Assembly (NCBI RefSeq): GCF_019655855.1
Contig: NZ_BPFX01000006.1
Location: 1-64,000, forward strand
Direction: 5' to 3'
Origin: Pseudomonas paralcaligenes
GTDB taxonomy: Bacteria > Pseudomonadota > Gammaproteobacteria > Pseudomonadales > Pseudomonadaceae
Length of the DNA: 64,000 nucleotides
The notes below the pieces were generated by a model that had not been told where the DNA came from, searched no databases, and saw only the letters and a program-made list of their open reading frames with translations. Shown here piece after piece: positions 53,585-62,688 of the stretch (positions are counted from its first letter, which is position 1; each line of letters starts with the position of its first letter). The position numbers and the translations under genes are program-made.

Positions 53585-53590
53585 TATAAT
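53585..53590 (+). promoter_or_regulatory. consensus -10 box upstream of the gene at 53632
   Basis: A perfect TATAAT lies 41 bases before the ATG. No good -35 box is seen at 16-18 bases. Confidence 0.45.
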
Positions 53591-53631
53591 CGCCCCCATT
53601 CCTATACCAACGAGTTCTGCCGGAGCCCCCG

Positions 53632-54024
53632 ATGACCCAAGCCAACGACAAGCTGATCGGCCCAGTCCCTGCCAGCATCGTCAACAGCGCGCGCTTGAGC
53701 GTGACGCCCTACGAGGGCCGGGTCGGCGAATTCAACGTGGCCGTCTGGCTGCACCTGCCAGGCCTGGCCAACCTGCCGGTATCGCTCATGGTGCGCTACC
53801 GCGACGGCAATCAGGTGCGCGAGGTGGCGGTGGACCATGGCAAGGTCAACGGCCACAGCAAGGTGATGCTCTCCGGCGTCGCCCGCCTGCCGATGAAGGT
53901 CAGGATCGAGGACATGCAGGTGCGCCTGCGCTCGGCGGTGCCGGCGCAGACGCTGATCGTCGAGGAACTGTTCGTGCAAGCCGTGGAGATGCTGGACAGC
54001 GCCTCCCGCCAGGCGATGGCCTGA
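53632..54024 (+). CDS. conserved hypothetical protein
   Basis: A 130-residue protein with no signal peptide or membrane helix. The pattern of alternating residues (FNVAVWLHLPGLANLPVSLM, then VRIEDMQVRLRS) suggests a beta-sandwich domain. I do not recognise the family. GGAG is present before the ATG, a TATAAT box lies upstream and a strong terminator follows, so it is probably a real single-gene unit. Similar genes seem to be confined to pseudomonads. Confidence 0.75.
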   Translation: MTQANDKLIGPVPASIVNSARLSVTPYEGRVGEFNVAVWLHLPGLANLPVSLMVRYRDGNQVREVAVDHGKVNGHSKVMLSGVARLPMKVRIEDMQVRLRSAVPAQTLIVEELFVQAVEMLDSASRQAMA

Positions 54025-54041
54025 TTCTCCCGGCCCTTTTC

Positions 54042-54069
54042 CGCCCCGCTTCGGCGGGGTTTTGTTTTT
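54042..54069 (+). terminator. rho-independent terminator with a TTCG loop
   Basis: CCCCGC (54044-54049), the stable TTCG tetraloop and GCGGGG (54054-54059) are followed by TTTTGTTTTT. Confidence 0.88.
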
Positions 54070-54075
54070 CAGGGT

Positions 54076-54267
54076 TCAGAAAACGCCGAAGCGCACCACC
54101 GAATCGGGCTTCGCCGGCTCGGCCTCTTCGGCCGCCTGGCGGGCCAGCGCCGCCAGCGACTCGGGCCAACGGGCGAAGCGCAGGCCAGTGATGCGATTGA
54201 GCCGCTCCAGCGCCTCGTCGGAATCCCGGGACTGCAACGGCACCACCTTGTTCTTGCTACTGCTCAT
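54076..54267 (-). CDS. small conserved hypothetical protein
   Basis: A 63-residue soluble protein beginning MSSSKNKVVPLQSRDSDEAL and ending PDSVVRFGVF. No known domain. The middle NRITGLRFARWPESLAALAR is helical. It is read in the same direction as yihY and lies 170 bases after its stop. Codon use is typical of the genome. Confidence 0.65.
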   Translation of the reverse strand: MSSSKNKVVPLQSRDSDEALERLNRITGLRFARWPESLAALARQAAEEAEPAKPDSVVRFGVF

Positions 54268-54437
54268 TCGCCCGACATCCCCGAACCCTGCGCTCGCTAG
54301 CAGTCTGCCAGCATTCGGGCGGGTATTTGCCAGAAGCGTGCCAGCCCGGTTGGACTGCCGCTGCCGTGCTTCAAAGGCCGGGCGACAGCCTGTGGCGCGC
54401 TGTACCTCGCCCTAAACTGACCTTTTTCGTCACTCCG

Positions 54438-55655
54438 TCACGAACCGGCCCGCAGCCAATGGGCCAGGCTGGCGCCGAACAGCGCCGCCTGATCCTCGTG
54501 CTGCTTCTCCAGCGCGGCACGGAGGCCGGGGTACCACGCCTCGTCCAGCTTTTCCGGCAACTGGTTGGGCCGTGGCGCCGGCCAGGGGCTGTGGCTGAGC
54601 AGGCGATGCAGACTGTAGTTCTCGAGATCGCGACACAGCACCCAGCCGCCACCGATGGCGCGGCAGATCAGGTGCTCCCGTTCGAGGAAATCCAGCACCT
54701 GCTGCCACTCGTCCTGCGGCAGCAGCCAGCCCGCCCTCTGCACGTCGAGATGGCGGACCGGCCGGCCCCGCTGCTGGCGGTCGTGGAACACCCGCAGCAC
54801 GCCGATCGCCACCAGCAGGCGTGGCAGTGCCTGGCGCCGCCAGTGTCGCGACGACGACAGGTTGCACACCAGCTCCGCGCCGAGCAGCACGATCAGCCAG
54901 GACAGGTACACCCACAGCAGGAACAGCGGCACCGTGGCGAAGGCGCCGTAGATCAGCTGGTAGCCGGGGAAGAAGCTGACGAACAGGCCGAACAGCTTCT
55001 TGGCGATCTCCACCAGCACCGAGGTGAACAGCCCGCCGATGAGGGCATGGCGCAACGGCACCCGGGCATTGGGCACCGCCGAGTAGATCAGGGTGAAGGC
55101 CGCGGTGCTGAACAGCAGCGGGGCGAAGCGCAGCAGCGTGCGCGCGCCGATCAGTGCATCCGGCCCGGTCAGCAGGGACAGCGAGGCGATGTAGGTGGTC
55201 ACGGCGAAACCGGCGCCCAGCAGCAACGGCCCTAGGCTGAGGATCGCCCAGTACAGCAGGAAGCTGGAGATGCCGCGCCGCGGCTGGCGCACCCGCCAGA
55301 TCGCGTTGAAGGTCTTCTCGATGGTCACCAGCATGAAGAAGGCGGTCACCGCCAGCAGCGCCACGCCGGCCCAGGTCAGGTGCCGCGCCTGGGTGGTGAA
55401 TTCGCGCAGGTACTGCTGCACCGTCTCGCCAGACGACGGCACGAAATTGTGGAAGATGAAGCTCTGGATCTGCTCGCCGGTGCCCTGGAAGGCCGGCACG
55501 GCAGAGAGCATGGCGAAGGTGACGGTCATCACCGGCACCACCGCGAACAGCGTGGTGTAGGTCAGTGCGGCGGCATTGTTGATAGCCCGGTCGGCGAGGA
55601 ACCGCTGGAACAGGAAGCGCCAGAACTCCACCACATCATCCAGCCGTTGCCGCAT
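54438..55655 (-). CDS. YihY/BrkB-type inner-membrane protein
   Basis: A 405-residue membrane protein with about six helices. The family core is [20 protein letters not shown] near residue 24, plus [20 protein letters not shown] near residue 230. It was formerly annotated as ribonuclease BN, which has since been disproved. The C-terminal 130 residues are cytosolic with a winged-helix-like part, which could be regulatory. The true role of the family is unknown. The next gene order (arsC, wrbA) is as in PAO1. Confidence 0.9.
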   Translation of the reverse strand: MRQRLDDVVEFWRFLFQRFLADRAINNAAALTYTTLFAVVPVMTVTFAMLSAVPAFQGTGEQIQSFIFHNFVPSSGETVQQYLREFTTQARHLTWAGVALLAVTAFFMLVTIEKTFNAIWRVRQPRRGISSFLLYWAILSLGPLLLGAGFAVTTYIASLSLLTGPDALIGARTLLRFAPLLFSTAAFTLIYSAVPNARVPLRHALIGGLFTSVLVEIAKKLFGLFVSFFPGYQLIYGAFATVPLFLLWVYLSWLIVLLGAELVCNLSSSRHWRRQALPRLLVAIGVLRVFHDRQQRGRPVRHLDVQRAGWLLPQDEWQQVLDFLEREHLICRAIGGGWVLCRDLENYSLHRLLSHSPWPAPRPNQLPEKLDEAWYPGLRAALEKQHEDQAALFGASLAHWLRAGS

Positions 55656-55668
55656 GCCCCACTCCTTA

Positions 55669-55808
55669 GAGCCTGTTTAAGACCTCGCGAGCTAGAGCCA
55701 GGCTAGGCAAAAACCGGCGAGGAAGCGGAGTTTACAAGTAGTAAATGAGCATTCCGAGCCTGTTTTTAACGACGCATGGCCGACGCGCAGCAGATCGTAA
55801 ACAGGCTC
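55669..55808. mobile_element. MITE-like element, 140 bp
   Basis: The left end GAGCCTGTTTAAGACCTC and the inverted right end GAGCCTGTTTACGATCTG match at 15 of 18 bases. TTA lies directly outside on both sides (55666-55668, 55809-55811) as a possible target duplication. An internal third copy, GAGCCTGTTTTTAACGAC, starts at 55756. No transposase is coded. The shape fits a non-autonomous element moved by an IS5-like enzyme (inference). Confidence 0.65.
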
Positions 55809-55812
55809 TTAG

Positions 55813-57228
<1,416 letters not shown>

Positions 57229-57229
<1 letters not shown>

Positions 57230-57903
57230 TGCGCCTGGTGCTGCTGCCGGGCCTGAACGGCAGCAACCGGTTGTTCGCGCCGCTGCTGGCGCAACTGGCC
57301 GATGTCCCTTGCCAGGTGATCGAGCTGCCACGCCAGGGCCGGCAGGATCATGACGCCCTGGCCTTCACCCTGAAGGAACAGCTGGGAACGGCGCCCTTCG
57401 TACTGCTCGGCGAATCCTTCTCCGGCGCCCTGGCCCATCGCCTGGCGCTGCAATGTCCGGAAGGGCTCGCGGGACTGATCTTCGCCGCCAGCTTCCTGCA
57501 ACGCCCTCATCCGCTGCTCACGACATGGAGCAGTCGGTTGCCGGTGCCCAAGGCACTGCTGGCGCAGCCCTGGCTGCTGCGCCTGTTCTGCATCGGCGAT
57601 GCACAGCCTTCGGTACTGGAGCAGCTACGAACAGAAATCCTCGACCTGTCTCCCGAGCTGCTGAGTGCGCGCCTCAAAGCCTTGGCAGCACTGCGTCCAC
57701 CGACACAACGCGTTTCGATCCCCGCATTGCACCTATGGCCGACCCGGGACCGTCTGGTGACGAACGCCGCGGCTGCCAGCCTTGCGAGGGGCTGCGACAA
57801 CCTTCTTAGGGAAAGGATCGAAGGACCTCACTTCCTGCTGCAGAACAGGCACCAGGACTGCGCCCGGGCGATCCGCGCCTTCATGGAAAAATTGCGCGGC
57901 TGA
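57229..57903 (+). CDS. alpha/beta hydrolase
   Basis: A 224-residue alpha/beta-fold hydrolase. The nucleophile elbow is GESFSG near residue 66, the oxyanion region is VLLPGLNGSNRLF near the start, and the final histidine is in IEGPHFLLQNRHQDC. An acid residue candidate is in LWPTRDRLV. Substrate unknown. Its ATG overlaps the DUF2069 stop by one base, so it belongs to the arsC-wrbA operon. It converges on hda. Confidence 0.85.
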
Positions 57904-57906
57904 TTA

Positions 57907-58611
57907 TTACCAGCCCAGGGTTTCCTTGAGGAAGGGAATGGTCAGCTTGCGCTGGGCCTGCAGCGAGGCCTGGTCGAGGCGTTCGAGCAGCTCGAACAGT
58001 GCGCTCATGCTGCGCTCGCCGCGGGTGAGGATGAAGCGGCCGACGTCGTCGGTGAGGTGCAGGCCACGGCGCGAGGCGCGCAGCTGCAGGGCGCGCAGCT
58101 TGTCCTCGTCGGACAGCGCGTGGAGCTGGAACACCAGCGCCAGGGTCAGCCGCGACTGCAGATCGGGCAATGCCACGGGCAGTTCGCGGGGCGACGCGGT
58201 GGCCGCCAGCAGCAGGCGGCGACCCGAGTCACGCAGGCGGTTGAACAGATGGAACAGCGTCTCTTCCCAGTCCGCACGACCGGCCACGGCATCGAGATCG
58301 TCCAGGCAGACCAGCTCGGCCTGGTCCAGGCCGTCCAGCAGCTCGGGACCGTAGTCCGCCACCTCGGCCAGCGGCAGGTACACGGCCTGCTCGCCGCGCT
58401 GCTCGAAGCGCAGGCAGGCGGCCTGGAGCAGATGGCTGCGGCCCACGCCCTCGCCGCCCCAGAGGTGAATCAGGCTCTCCGTCCAGCCCGCATCGGCCTC
58501 GCACAACCGCTCGACATAGCCCAGCGCCGCCGCGTTGGCGCCGGGGTAGTAGTTGGCGAAGGTGGCATCGTCACGCAGACGCACACCAAGGGGCAGCTGG
58601 ACAGGTTTCAT
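57907..58611 (-). CDS. hda: DnaA regulatory inactivator Hda
   Basis: A 234-residue AAA+ protein that, bound to the DNA polymerase clamp, makes DnaA hydrolyse ATP and prevents a second start of replication. The clamp-binding motif QLPLGV is at residues 5-10. Walker A is GGEGVGRSHLLQA, with the arginine typical of Hda in place of lysine, and Walker B is LVCLDDLDAV. It lacks the DnaA DNA-binding domain, as expected. Confidence 0.94.
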   Translation of the reverse strand: MKPVQLPLGVRLRDDATFANYYPGANAAALGYVERLCEADAGWTESLIHLWGGEGVGRSHLLQAACLRFEQRGEQAVYLPLAEVADYGPELLDGLDQAELVCLDDLDAVAGRADWEETLFHLFNRLRDSGRRLLLAATASPRELPVALPDLQSRLTLALVFQLHALSDEDKLRALQLRASRRGLHLTDDVGRFILTRGERSMSALFELLERLDQASLQAQRKLTIPFLKETLGW

Positions 58612-59008
58612 GCGCAGGACGGCGGGAAGGTTCTTCGTGAAGGGCGGGAAGTTTATAGCCTTCCTCGTACCAAGTCATTGATAGACAAGCTTTCGCCGCT
58701 ACCGGGAACGGGCCTTTTCATCACACGCAAGGCAGGGCACCTGCAAAGAAGCTGCTTTGGAGGCCACTCCTTCCATGCCAGGAAACCCTATTTTCAGAGA
58801 CCGTTTTTTAAAACTAGAAAGCTGACATATACATCAGCTTTCTACGCTTTACCTAAACCAACAACCTTTGAAATGAGACCAGTGTCGCGCTCTCCGTGAA
58901 AACAGCTTAAATACGCCATACACGACTGTACAATCATGATTCTGTCACTTTGACATAGGCAGAAATTGACAAACCACTAGTTAAATATTCTACAGGAGCG
59001 TTTAGGCC
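58612..59008. other. AT-rich intergenic island flank
   Basis: A 397-base stretch, markedly poorer in G and C than all neighbours. It contains a perfect 11-base stem TAGAAAGCTGA/TCAGCTTTCTA (58815-58844, eight-base loop) and two TTGACA boxes (58950-58955, 58966-58971), which may be -35 elements of the gene at 59009. No -10 box fits well. No gene is recognised. Confidence 0.55.
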
Positions 59009-59464
59009 ATGGACGGTCAAGATAGTCGGGAATTTTTTGTACTACCACAAAGGCCCGAAGAAGCAGGTTACTACACATACGGCACACCGAGCGGAGGCGC
59101 AGCCCAATACGCACATCCGTCTACTTTAAGCTTTCTGTTCTGGCTGGAATCACGATGGGCTGCGGTGGAAAAAAGGAAATTCGGCGTAGGTAATATCAGC
59201 TTGGCAGATGGAGCAGCTTTTCCGCCCCACATATCTCATAGAAGCGGCCTGCGAGTTGATATACGGCCACTAAGAAAGGATGGTGCCCACGCTCCTGTTA
59301 GCTATAGAAACTCAAACTATGATCAGAAAGCCACAAAACGACTTATATCATTGATCATCTCGTCCAACATGGTGAGCAAGGTTATGTTTAATGACCCTGA
59401 CATTGTCGGTGTTAAATATCTCGTGGGACACGATGACCATATTCATGTCGAGGTTTTGAAATGA
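59009..59464 (+). CDS. MepA-like (M74/LAS) zinc murein endopeptidase, leaderless; putative antibacterial effector
   Basis: A 151-residue protein. It contains SLADGAAFPPHISHRSGLRV and GHDDHIHVEV, the two zinc motifs of LAS-type murein endopeptidases (H-x6-D at His77/Asp84, and H-x-H at His144/His146). The spacing matches MepA as I remember it. Such enzymes cut the cross-links between peptidoglycan peptides. E. coli MepA is longer (about 270 residues) and has a signal peptide; this protein has none. The DNA is unusually AT-rich (roughly 45-47% GC by eye). It overlaps, by ATGA, a gene for a secreted cysteine-rich protein. I infer a toxin exported by type VI secretion or a phage-like route, with the neighbour as its immunity protein. 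No secretion genes are in the window. Confidence 0.75.
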   Translation: MDGQDSREFFVLPQRPEEAGYYTYGTPSGGAAQYAHPSTLSFLFWLESRWAAVEKRKFGVGNISLADGAAFPPHISHRSGLRVDIRPLRKDGAHAPVSYRNSNYDQKATKRLISLIISSNMVSKVMFNDPDIVGVKYLVGHDDHIHVEVLK

Positions 59465-59817
59465 CACGCGCCACCATGCTTCTTCTGCTGCTCGCCCTTC
59501 CGTTCGCCACGAATGCCCAAGAATACAAGCCGATGGAGGCCCAGTACCGGCTCTATTCAGGCTCGATCGGCGATCCGATGCCGGCCGGTCAGGACGATGC
59601 CAAGTTGTCGCTGGCGATAACGGGCGAGGCGGCCGAGGAGATCTTCCAGCGGATCGGCCCCGATCTGAAGGATCAGTGCGGCGCAGAGGATGGGAGCCGC
59701 TTTCGCGCCAGGGGCGATGGCTCGGTCGTCTGCCAGTACAGCCTGCAGGACGGCTATCTCTGCTACCTCGGGATAGACCTGCTGAAGGGCAAGCCGGTCA
59801 ACGCCAGCGTCTGCTAG
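59461..59817 (+). CDS. small secreted four-cysteine protein; putative immunity protein
   Basis: A 118-residue protein with a clear signal peptide (TMLLLLLALPFATNA, cleaved before QEYKPM). The mature part has four cysteines (73, 91, 101, 118), enough for two disulfides, so it should act in the periplasm. I do not recognise a named family, although the layout RLYSGSIGD, VVCQYSLQDGYLCYLGIDL resembles small immunity-type proteins. Its start overlaps the endopeptidase stop by four bases, and it ends 14 bases before the convergent metallohydrolase gene. Its base composition is closer to the genome average than its partner's. Role as a periplasmic inhibitor of the adjacent enzyme is inferred. Confidence 0.7.
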   Translation: MTRATMLLLLLALPFATNAQEYKPMEAQYRLYSGSIGDPMPAGQDDAKLSLAITGEAAEEIFQRIGPDLKDQCGAEDGSRFRARGDGSVVCQYSLQDGYLCYLGIDLLKGKPVNASVC

Positions 59818-59831
59818 GTTCGCCGCCGGAC

Positions 59832-60764
59832 TCAGCGCCGATCCACCCGCCTCAGCTGTTCCTGCTCGTAGCGTGGATAGAGGTGGCTGACGCTACGGAT
59901 CAGTTCGTAGCGGCTCAGGCTGATGCCGGCGAAGCGCTCGGGGATCGGCGCCCGGATCACTTCGTTCATGTCCTCGCCGCGGCTGGCCGCGTCGCGCAGC
60001 AGGCCGTCGAGCCAGCCCAGGTAGTCGCGCATCTGGGCGAAGGGCGCGGGATCGGTGGCGAGCGGGCCGTGGCCGGGGACGAGCAGTTTCCACGGCAGTT
60101 CCTGCAGGGTCTCCAGGTCGGCCAGCCACACGTCCAGCCCCGGGCTGTTCGGCGTGGTCAGCGCGCGCTGGTAGAACACCAGGTCACCGGCGAACAACAC
60201 GCCGGTGGTCTCGTCGAGGATCGCCAGGTCGGCGCCGGTGTGTCCGCTCAGCGCGAGCAGGCGCAGGCGATGGCCACCGATGTCGCGGACACCGGGTTCG
60301 AGCGTTTCGCTCGGCAGCACCACCTCGGTGCCGCGCATCCAGTCGCCGACCAGGCGGTACATGTTCTCCGCCATGGCGTCGCCCTGCTCGCGCAGCAGTT
60401 CGGTGGTGCCGGCCAGGGCGGCGATGGGCACGCCGGCGAAGGCCTGGTTGCCGAGCACGTGGTCCGGGTGATGGTGGGTCAGCAGCACTCGCGCCACCGG
60501 CTTGTCGGTGACGCTGGCGATGGCCGCGCGCATGGCCTCTCCGTAGCGCCGCGAGGGACCGCTGTCGATGACCAGCACGCCTTCGTCGGTGACGATGAAG
60601 GCGGTGTTGACGATGTTGCCGCCATTGCCTTCGGCGAAGTTCTCCGTGCTGCCCTCCAGCAGCCAAGTGTCGGCGGCGATCTGCCGGGGCTGCAGGCGAT
60701 AGTCGTAGGCCGCCTGCGCGGCGCCGGCGCAGAGCAGCGCGAGCAGCAGCAACAGGCCACGCAT
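59832..60764 (-). CDS. quinoprotein relay system zinc metallohydrolase (MBL fold)
   Basis: A 310-residue exported metallo-beta-lactamase-fold protein. The signal peptide is LLLLLALLCAGAAQA. The zinc site is LLTHHHPDHVLGN (HxHxDH), with further ligands in LSGHTGADLAIL and VPGHGPLATD. It matches the SoxH-related hydrolases that occur with PQQ dehydrogenases ('quinoprotein relay system zinc metallohydrolase 1'). It is the last gene of a minus-strand operon with an EthD-like protein, a SoxYZ-like carrier and cytochrome c550. The exact reaction is unknown. Confidence 0.88.
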   Translation of the reverse strand: MRGLLLLLALLCAGAAQAAYDYRLQPRQIAADTWLLEGSTENFAEGNGGNIVNTAFIVTDEGVLVIDSGPSRRYGEAMRAAIASVTDKPVARVLLTHHHPDHVLGNQAFAGVPIAALAGTTELLREQGDAMAENMYRLVGDWMRGTEVVLPSETLEPGVRDIGGHRLRLLALSGHTGADLAILDETTGVLFAGDLVFYQRALTTPNSPGLDVWLADLETLQELPWKLLVPGHGPLATDPAPFAQMRDYLGWLDGLLRDAASRGEDMNEVIRAPIPERFAGISLSRYELIRSVSHLYPRYEQEQLRRVDRR

Positions 60765-60766
60765 GC

Positions 60767-61099
60767 CTAGCCCTCCACCCCGGCGGCGCGCTCGCGCACT
60801 TCACTGATCTGCACCAGAGGCTCGGCATCGGTGAAGTTGGGCAGGTCGCCCATGATCCTCGCCGCATGTGGCGCGAAGCTCTGCTGGAAGGCCTCCAGGC
60901 TGGCAAAGAACAAGTGGCCCACCGCCACGAACGGCGCAGGGCTGCCGGGCGCGGCGCCGGAGACGCCCTGGTCCACGGCGATGCCCAGGCAGGCCTCGCC
61001 CAGGCATTCGCGCACCAGCGCCATGTGCGCGCCGCCGTAGTAGCCCAGGTCGAAACGCACGCCGGGGCGGTTGGGGTAGAGCACGCTGACTCTGATCAT
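60767..61099 (-). CDS. EthD family (dimeric alpha/beta barrel) protein
   Basis: A 110-residue protein with the EthD/REDY-like pattern MIRVSVLYPNRPGVRFDLGY, then HMALVRECLG. EthD-type proteins are small dimeric barrels of uncertain role. GGAGA precedes the ATG. It begins 28 bases after the SoxYZ-like gene and ends two bases before the metallohydrolase start, so it belongs to the quinoprotein operon. Confidence 0.85.
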   Translation of the reverse strand: MIRVSVLYPNRPGVRFDLGYYGGAHMALVRECLGEACLGIAVDQGVSGAAPGSPAPFVAVGHLFFASLEAFQQSFAPHAARIMGDLPNFTDAEPLVQISEVRERAAGVEG

Positions 61100-61127
61100 G
61101 AAAGTTCTCCGCAGGAATGGGACGGGC

Positions 61128-61880
61128 TCAGAGTTCGGCCTCGAACTCGTTGCCATTGTTGTCGCGCAGCAGCAGCTCGGCCTTGCCGCCGCCGCGCAGT
61201 TCGAAGCCCAGGGTCGGGTTCTCGCTCACCGCCGGGAACAGTTCGAGCAGGGCCAGGCGATGGCCTTCGGGGTCGCGTAGCTCGGCGCTCTCCAGATAGA
61301 ACTCGGGGGTGCCGCCGACCAGGCCGTTGTCCATCGGGTGCGATACGGAGAGGCGCAGGCGGTCGAAATCGCCCTGCGGGTAGCGGCCGCCGAGGACCTG
61401 CCCCAGACGCTGCTCCCAGCCGGGCTGCGCGCGCACCACACTGGGCGCCGTGCAGCCACCGCCGGCGGCCTCGACGTGGGTCGAGCCGACGTGCCAGACG
61501 CCATCCTCGGTCTGCACCGCCGCGCGGATCAGGGTGGCCTGCTCGACGCGGATGCGCACCGCGAGGAACGGCAGCAGGCGCTCCGACTCCGCGTGCAGAG
61601 TGAAGATATGGGGAATCGGGTTCAGCTCGGCCCATGCGAGCATGCGCTGCACCGGGCGCTCCAGGGCGCGTGCGTCGATCTCGATCGGCACCTGGCGCGA
61701 GTCCTCGGCGAAGGGCGGCGCCTGCACCCTCACCCGCTCGTCGAAATGCACCGGAGCGGCGCCGAGCAGGCGCTGACGATGGAATTCCCACATCGGCGAG
61801 TTCAGCGGGTCGACCTCCTCGACCGCCATCGCGGGCAGGCCGACCAGCAGCAGGGACAGCAGGCACAGCACGCGGGACAT
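61128..61880 (-). CDS. quinoprotein dehydrogenase-associated SoxYZ-like carrier
   Basis: A 250-residue exported protein with signal peptide VLCLLSLLLVGLPAMA. The first half is like SoxY and the second like SoxZ. The cysteine of VEAAGGGCTAPSVV near residue 145 is in place of the substrate-bearing cysteine of SoxY (GGCG). Such fusions are known beside PQQ-dependent alcohol dehydrogenases and are thought to carry an intermediate or relay sulfur chemistry. It lies 58 bases after the cytochrome gene; GAGGAGG precedes the ATG. Confidence 0.88.
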   Translation of the reverse strand: MSRVLCLLSLLLVGLPAMAVEEVDPLNSPMWEFHRQRLLGAAPVHFDERVRVQAPPFAEDSRQVPIEIDARALERPVQRMLAWAELNPIPHIFTLHAESERLLPFLAVRIRVEQATLIRAAVQTEDGVWHVGSTHVEAAGGGCTAPSVVRAQPGWEQRLGQVLGGRYPQGDFDRLRLSVSHPMDNGLVGGTPEFYLESAELRDPEGHRLALLELFPAVSENPTLGFELRGGGKAELLLRDNNGNEFEAEL

Positions 61881-61938
61881 GGCGCATCCTCCTCGGTAGC
61901 CGGCGGCGCGGTGCGAACCCCGCGCCGCCGTCCACGAC

Positions 61939-62364
61939 CTACTGTTCGACGTGGACGCTTTCCAGGTAGGAGCGGATCGCCCACAGCGCTTCCTGGCTGA
62001 GGAAGTTGGCCATCTTCGGCATGTACACACGACCGTCGCGCACGGCGCCGTTGATCACCCGCTCCTTGAACCACTCGTCGCCGGTGATGCCCAGTTCGAG
62101 GTAGCGCAGGTCGGGGGCGATACCGCCGGACTTGGCTTCCAGGCCGTGGCAGGCCGCGCAGTTCTGGTTGTAGGCCGAGGAACCGATCTCGATCGCCTTG
62201 GGGTTCTCGCGATAGGGGTTCTCGTCGAGCCATTCCTTGCCCAGTGGTTCCAGTCCGTCGGTGTTGACGTTCTGCGGCACCACGTCACCGTGGGCCATGG
62301 CGAATGAGCAAGCGCCGAGGCCGATGCAGAAAAGCAGGCCACGGAGCAGGTTGTTGTTGTTCAT
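61939..62364 (-). CDS. exaB: cytochrome c550 of the ethanol oxidation system
   Basis: A 141-residue periplasmic cytochrome c with signal peptide LLFCIGLGACSFAMA and one heme site, NCAACHGLEAKSG. The methionine ligand is in RVYMPKMANFLS. ExaB takes electrons from the PQQ ethanol dehydrogenase. The gene is divergent from exaA, as in P. aeruginosa (PA1982-1983 are adjacent). The start at 62364 (MNNNNLLRGL) follows GAGGATGG. Confidence 0.92.
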   Translation of the reverse strand: MNNNNLLRGLLFCIGLGACSFAMAHGDVVPQNVNTDGLEPLGKEWLDENPYRENPKAIEIGSSAYNQNCAACHGLEAKSGGIAPDLRYLELGITGDEWFKERVINGAVRDGRVYMPKMANFLSQEALWAIRSYLESVHVEQ

Positions 62365-62688
62365 GACGACCATCCTCATCGAGATGCTGGGCAAGGCGAG
62401 CGCTTGTGGTCAGCGCGTTGGCCGCATCTTAGAAAGGCCGTCGGCAGCGCCAGTATGCTGCTTTGGTGGCCGCCATCTACGCCCTTGGTAGTAACCCTCC
62501 GGTACGCCAGGCGGCAGCCGTTCGCAGCAGTGCGAAGTCATGGCCGGTTCGGGAATTTTTCCCGTGATCGGCGGGACTTTTTCCGTATCGCCCGTTCCGG
62601 GCCGCTCCCACTATCGATCGCAACGGGTCGCCGGGTCAGCCACACCTCCGGAAGGCCCCGTGTTCATCAACCAATGGGAACCGCAAAC
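62365..62688. other. exaB-exaA divergent promoter region
   Basis: A 324-base stretch with no gene. It carries two near-identical AT-centred motifs starting 22 bases apart (62550 and 62572), candidates for activator sites. I cannot assign -10/-24 or -35/-10 boxes with confidence. Confidence 0.5.
62550..62586 (+). promoter_or_regulatory. tandem motif upstream of exaA, possible activator sites
   Basis: CGGGAATTTTTCCCGT (62550-62565) and CGGGACTTTTTCCGT (62572-62586) begin 22 bases apart, two helical turns. The first is a palindrome. They lie about 100-140 bases before the exaA ATG, a usual place for the LuxR-type response regulator that activates exaA. Confidence 0.5.

Noticed and set aside
54438..55655. 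yihY product as ribonuclease BN
   Set aside because: The old annotation was disproved for the E. coli protein. The sequence is a multi-helix membrane protein with no nuclease motif.
55756..55773. Internal GAGCCTG repeat as evidence for a full insertion sequence
   Set aside because: The whole element is only 140 bp and has no coding capacity, so it is at most a non-autonomous element.
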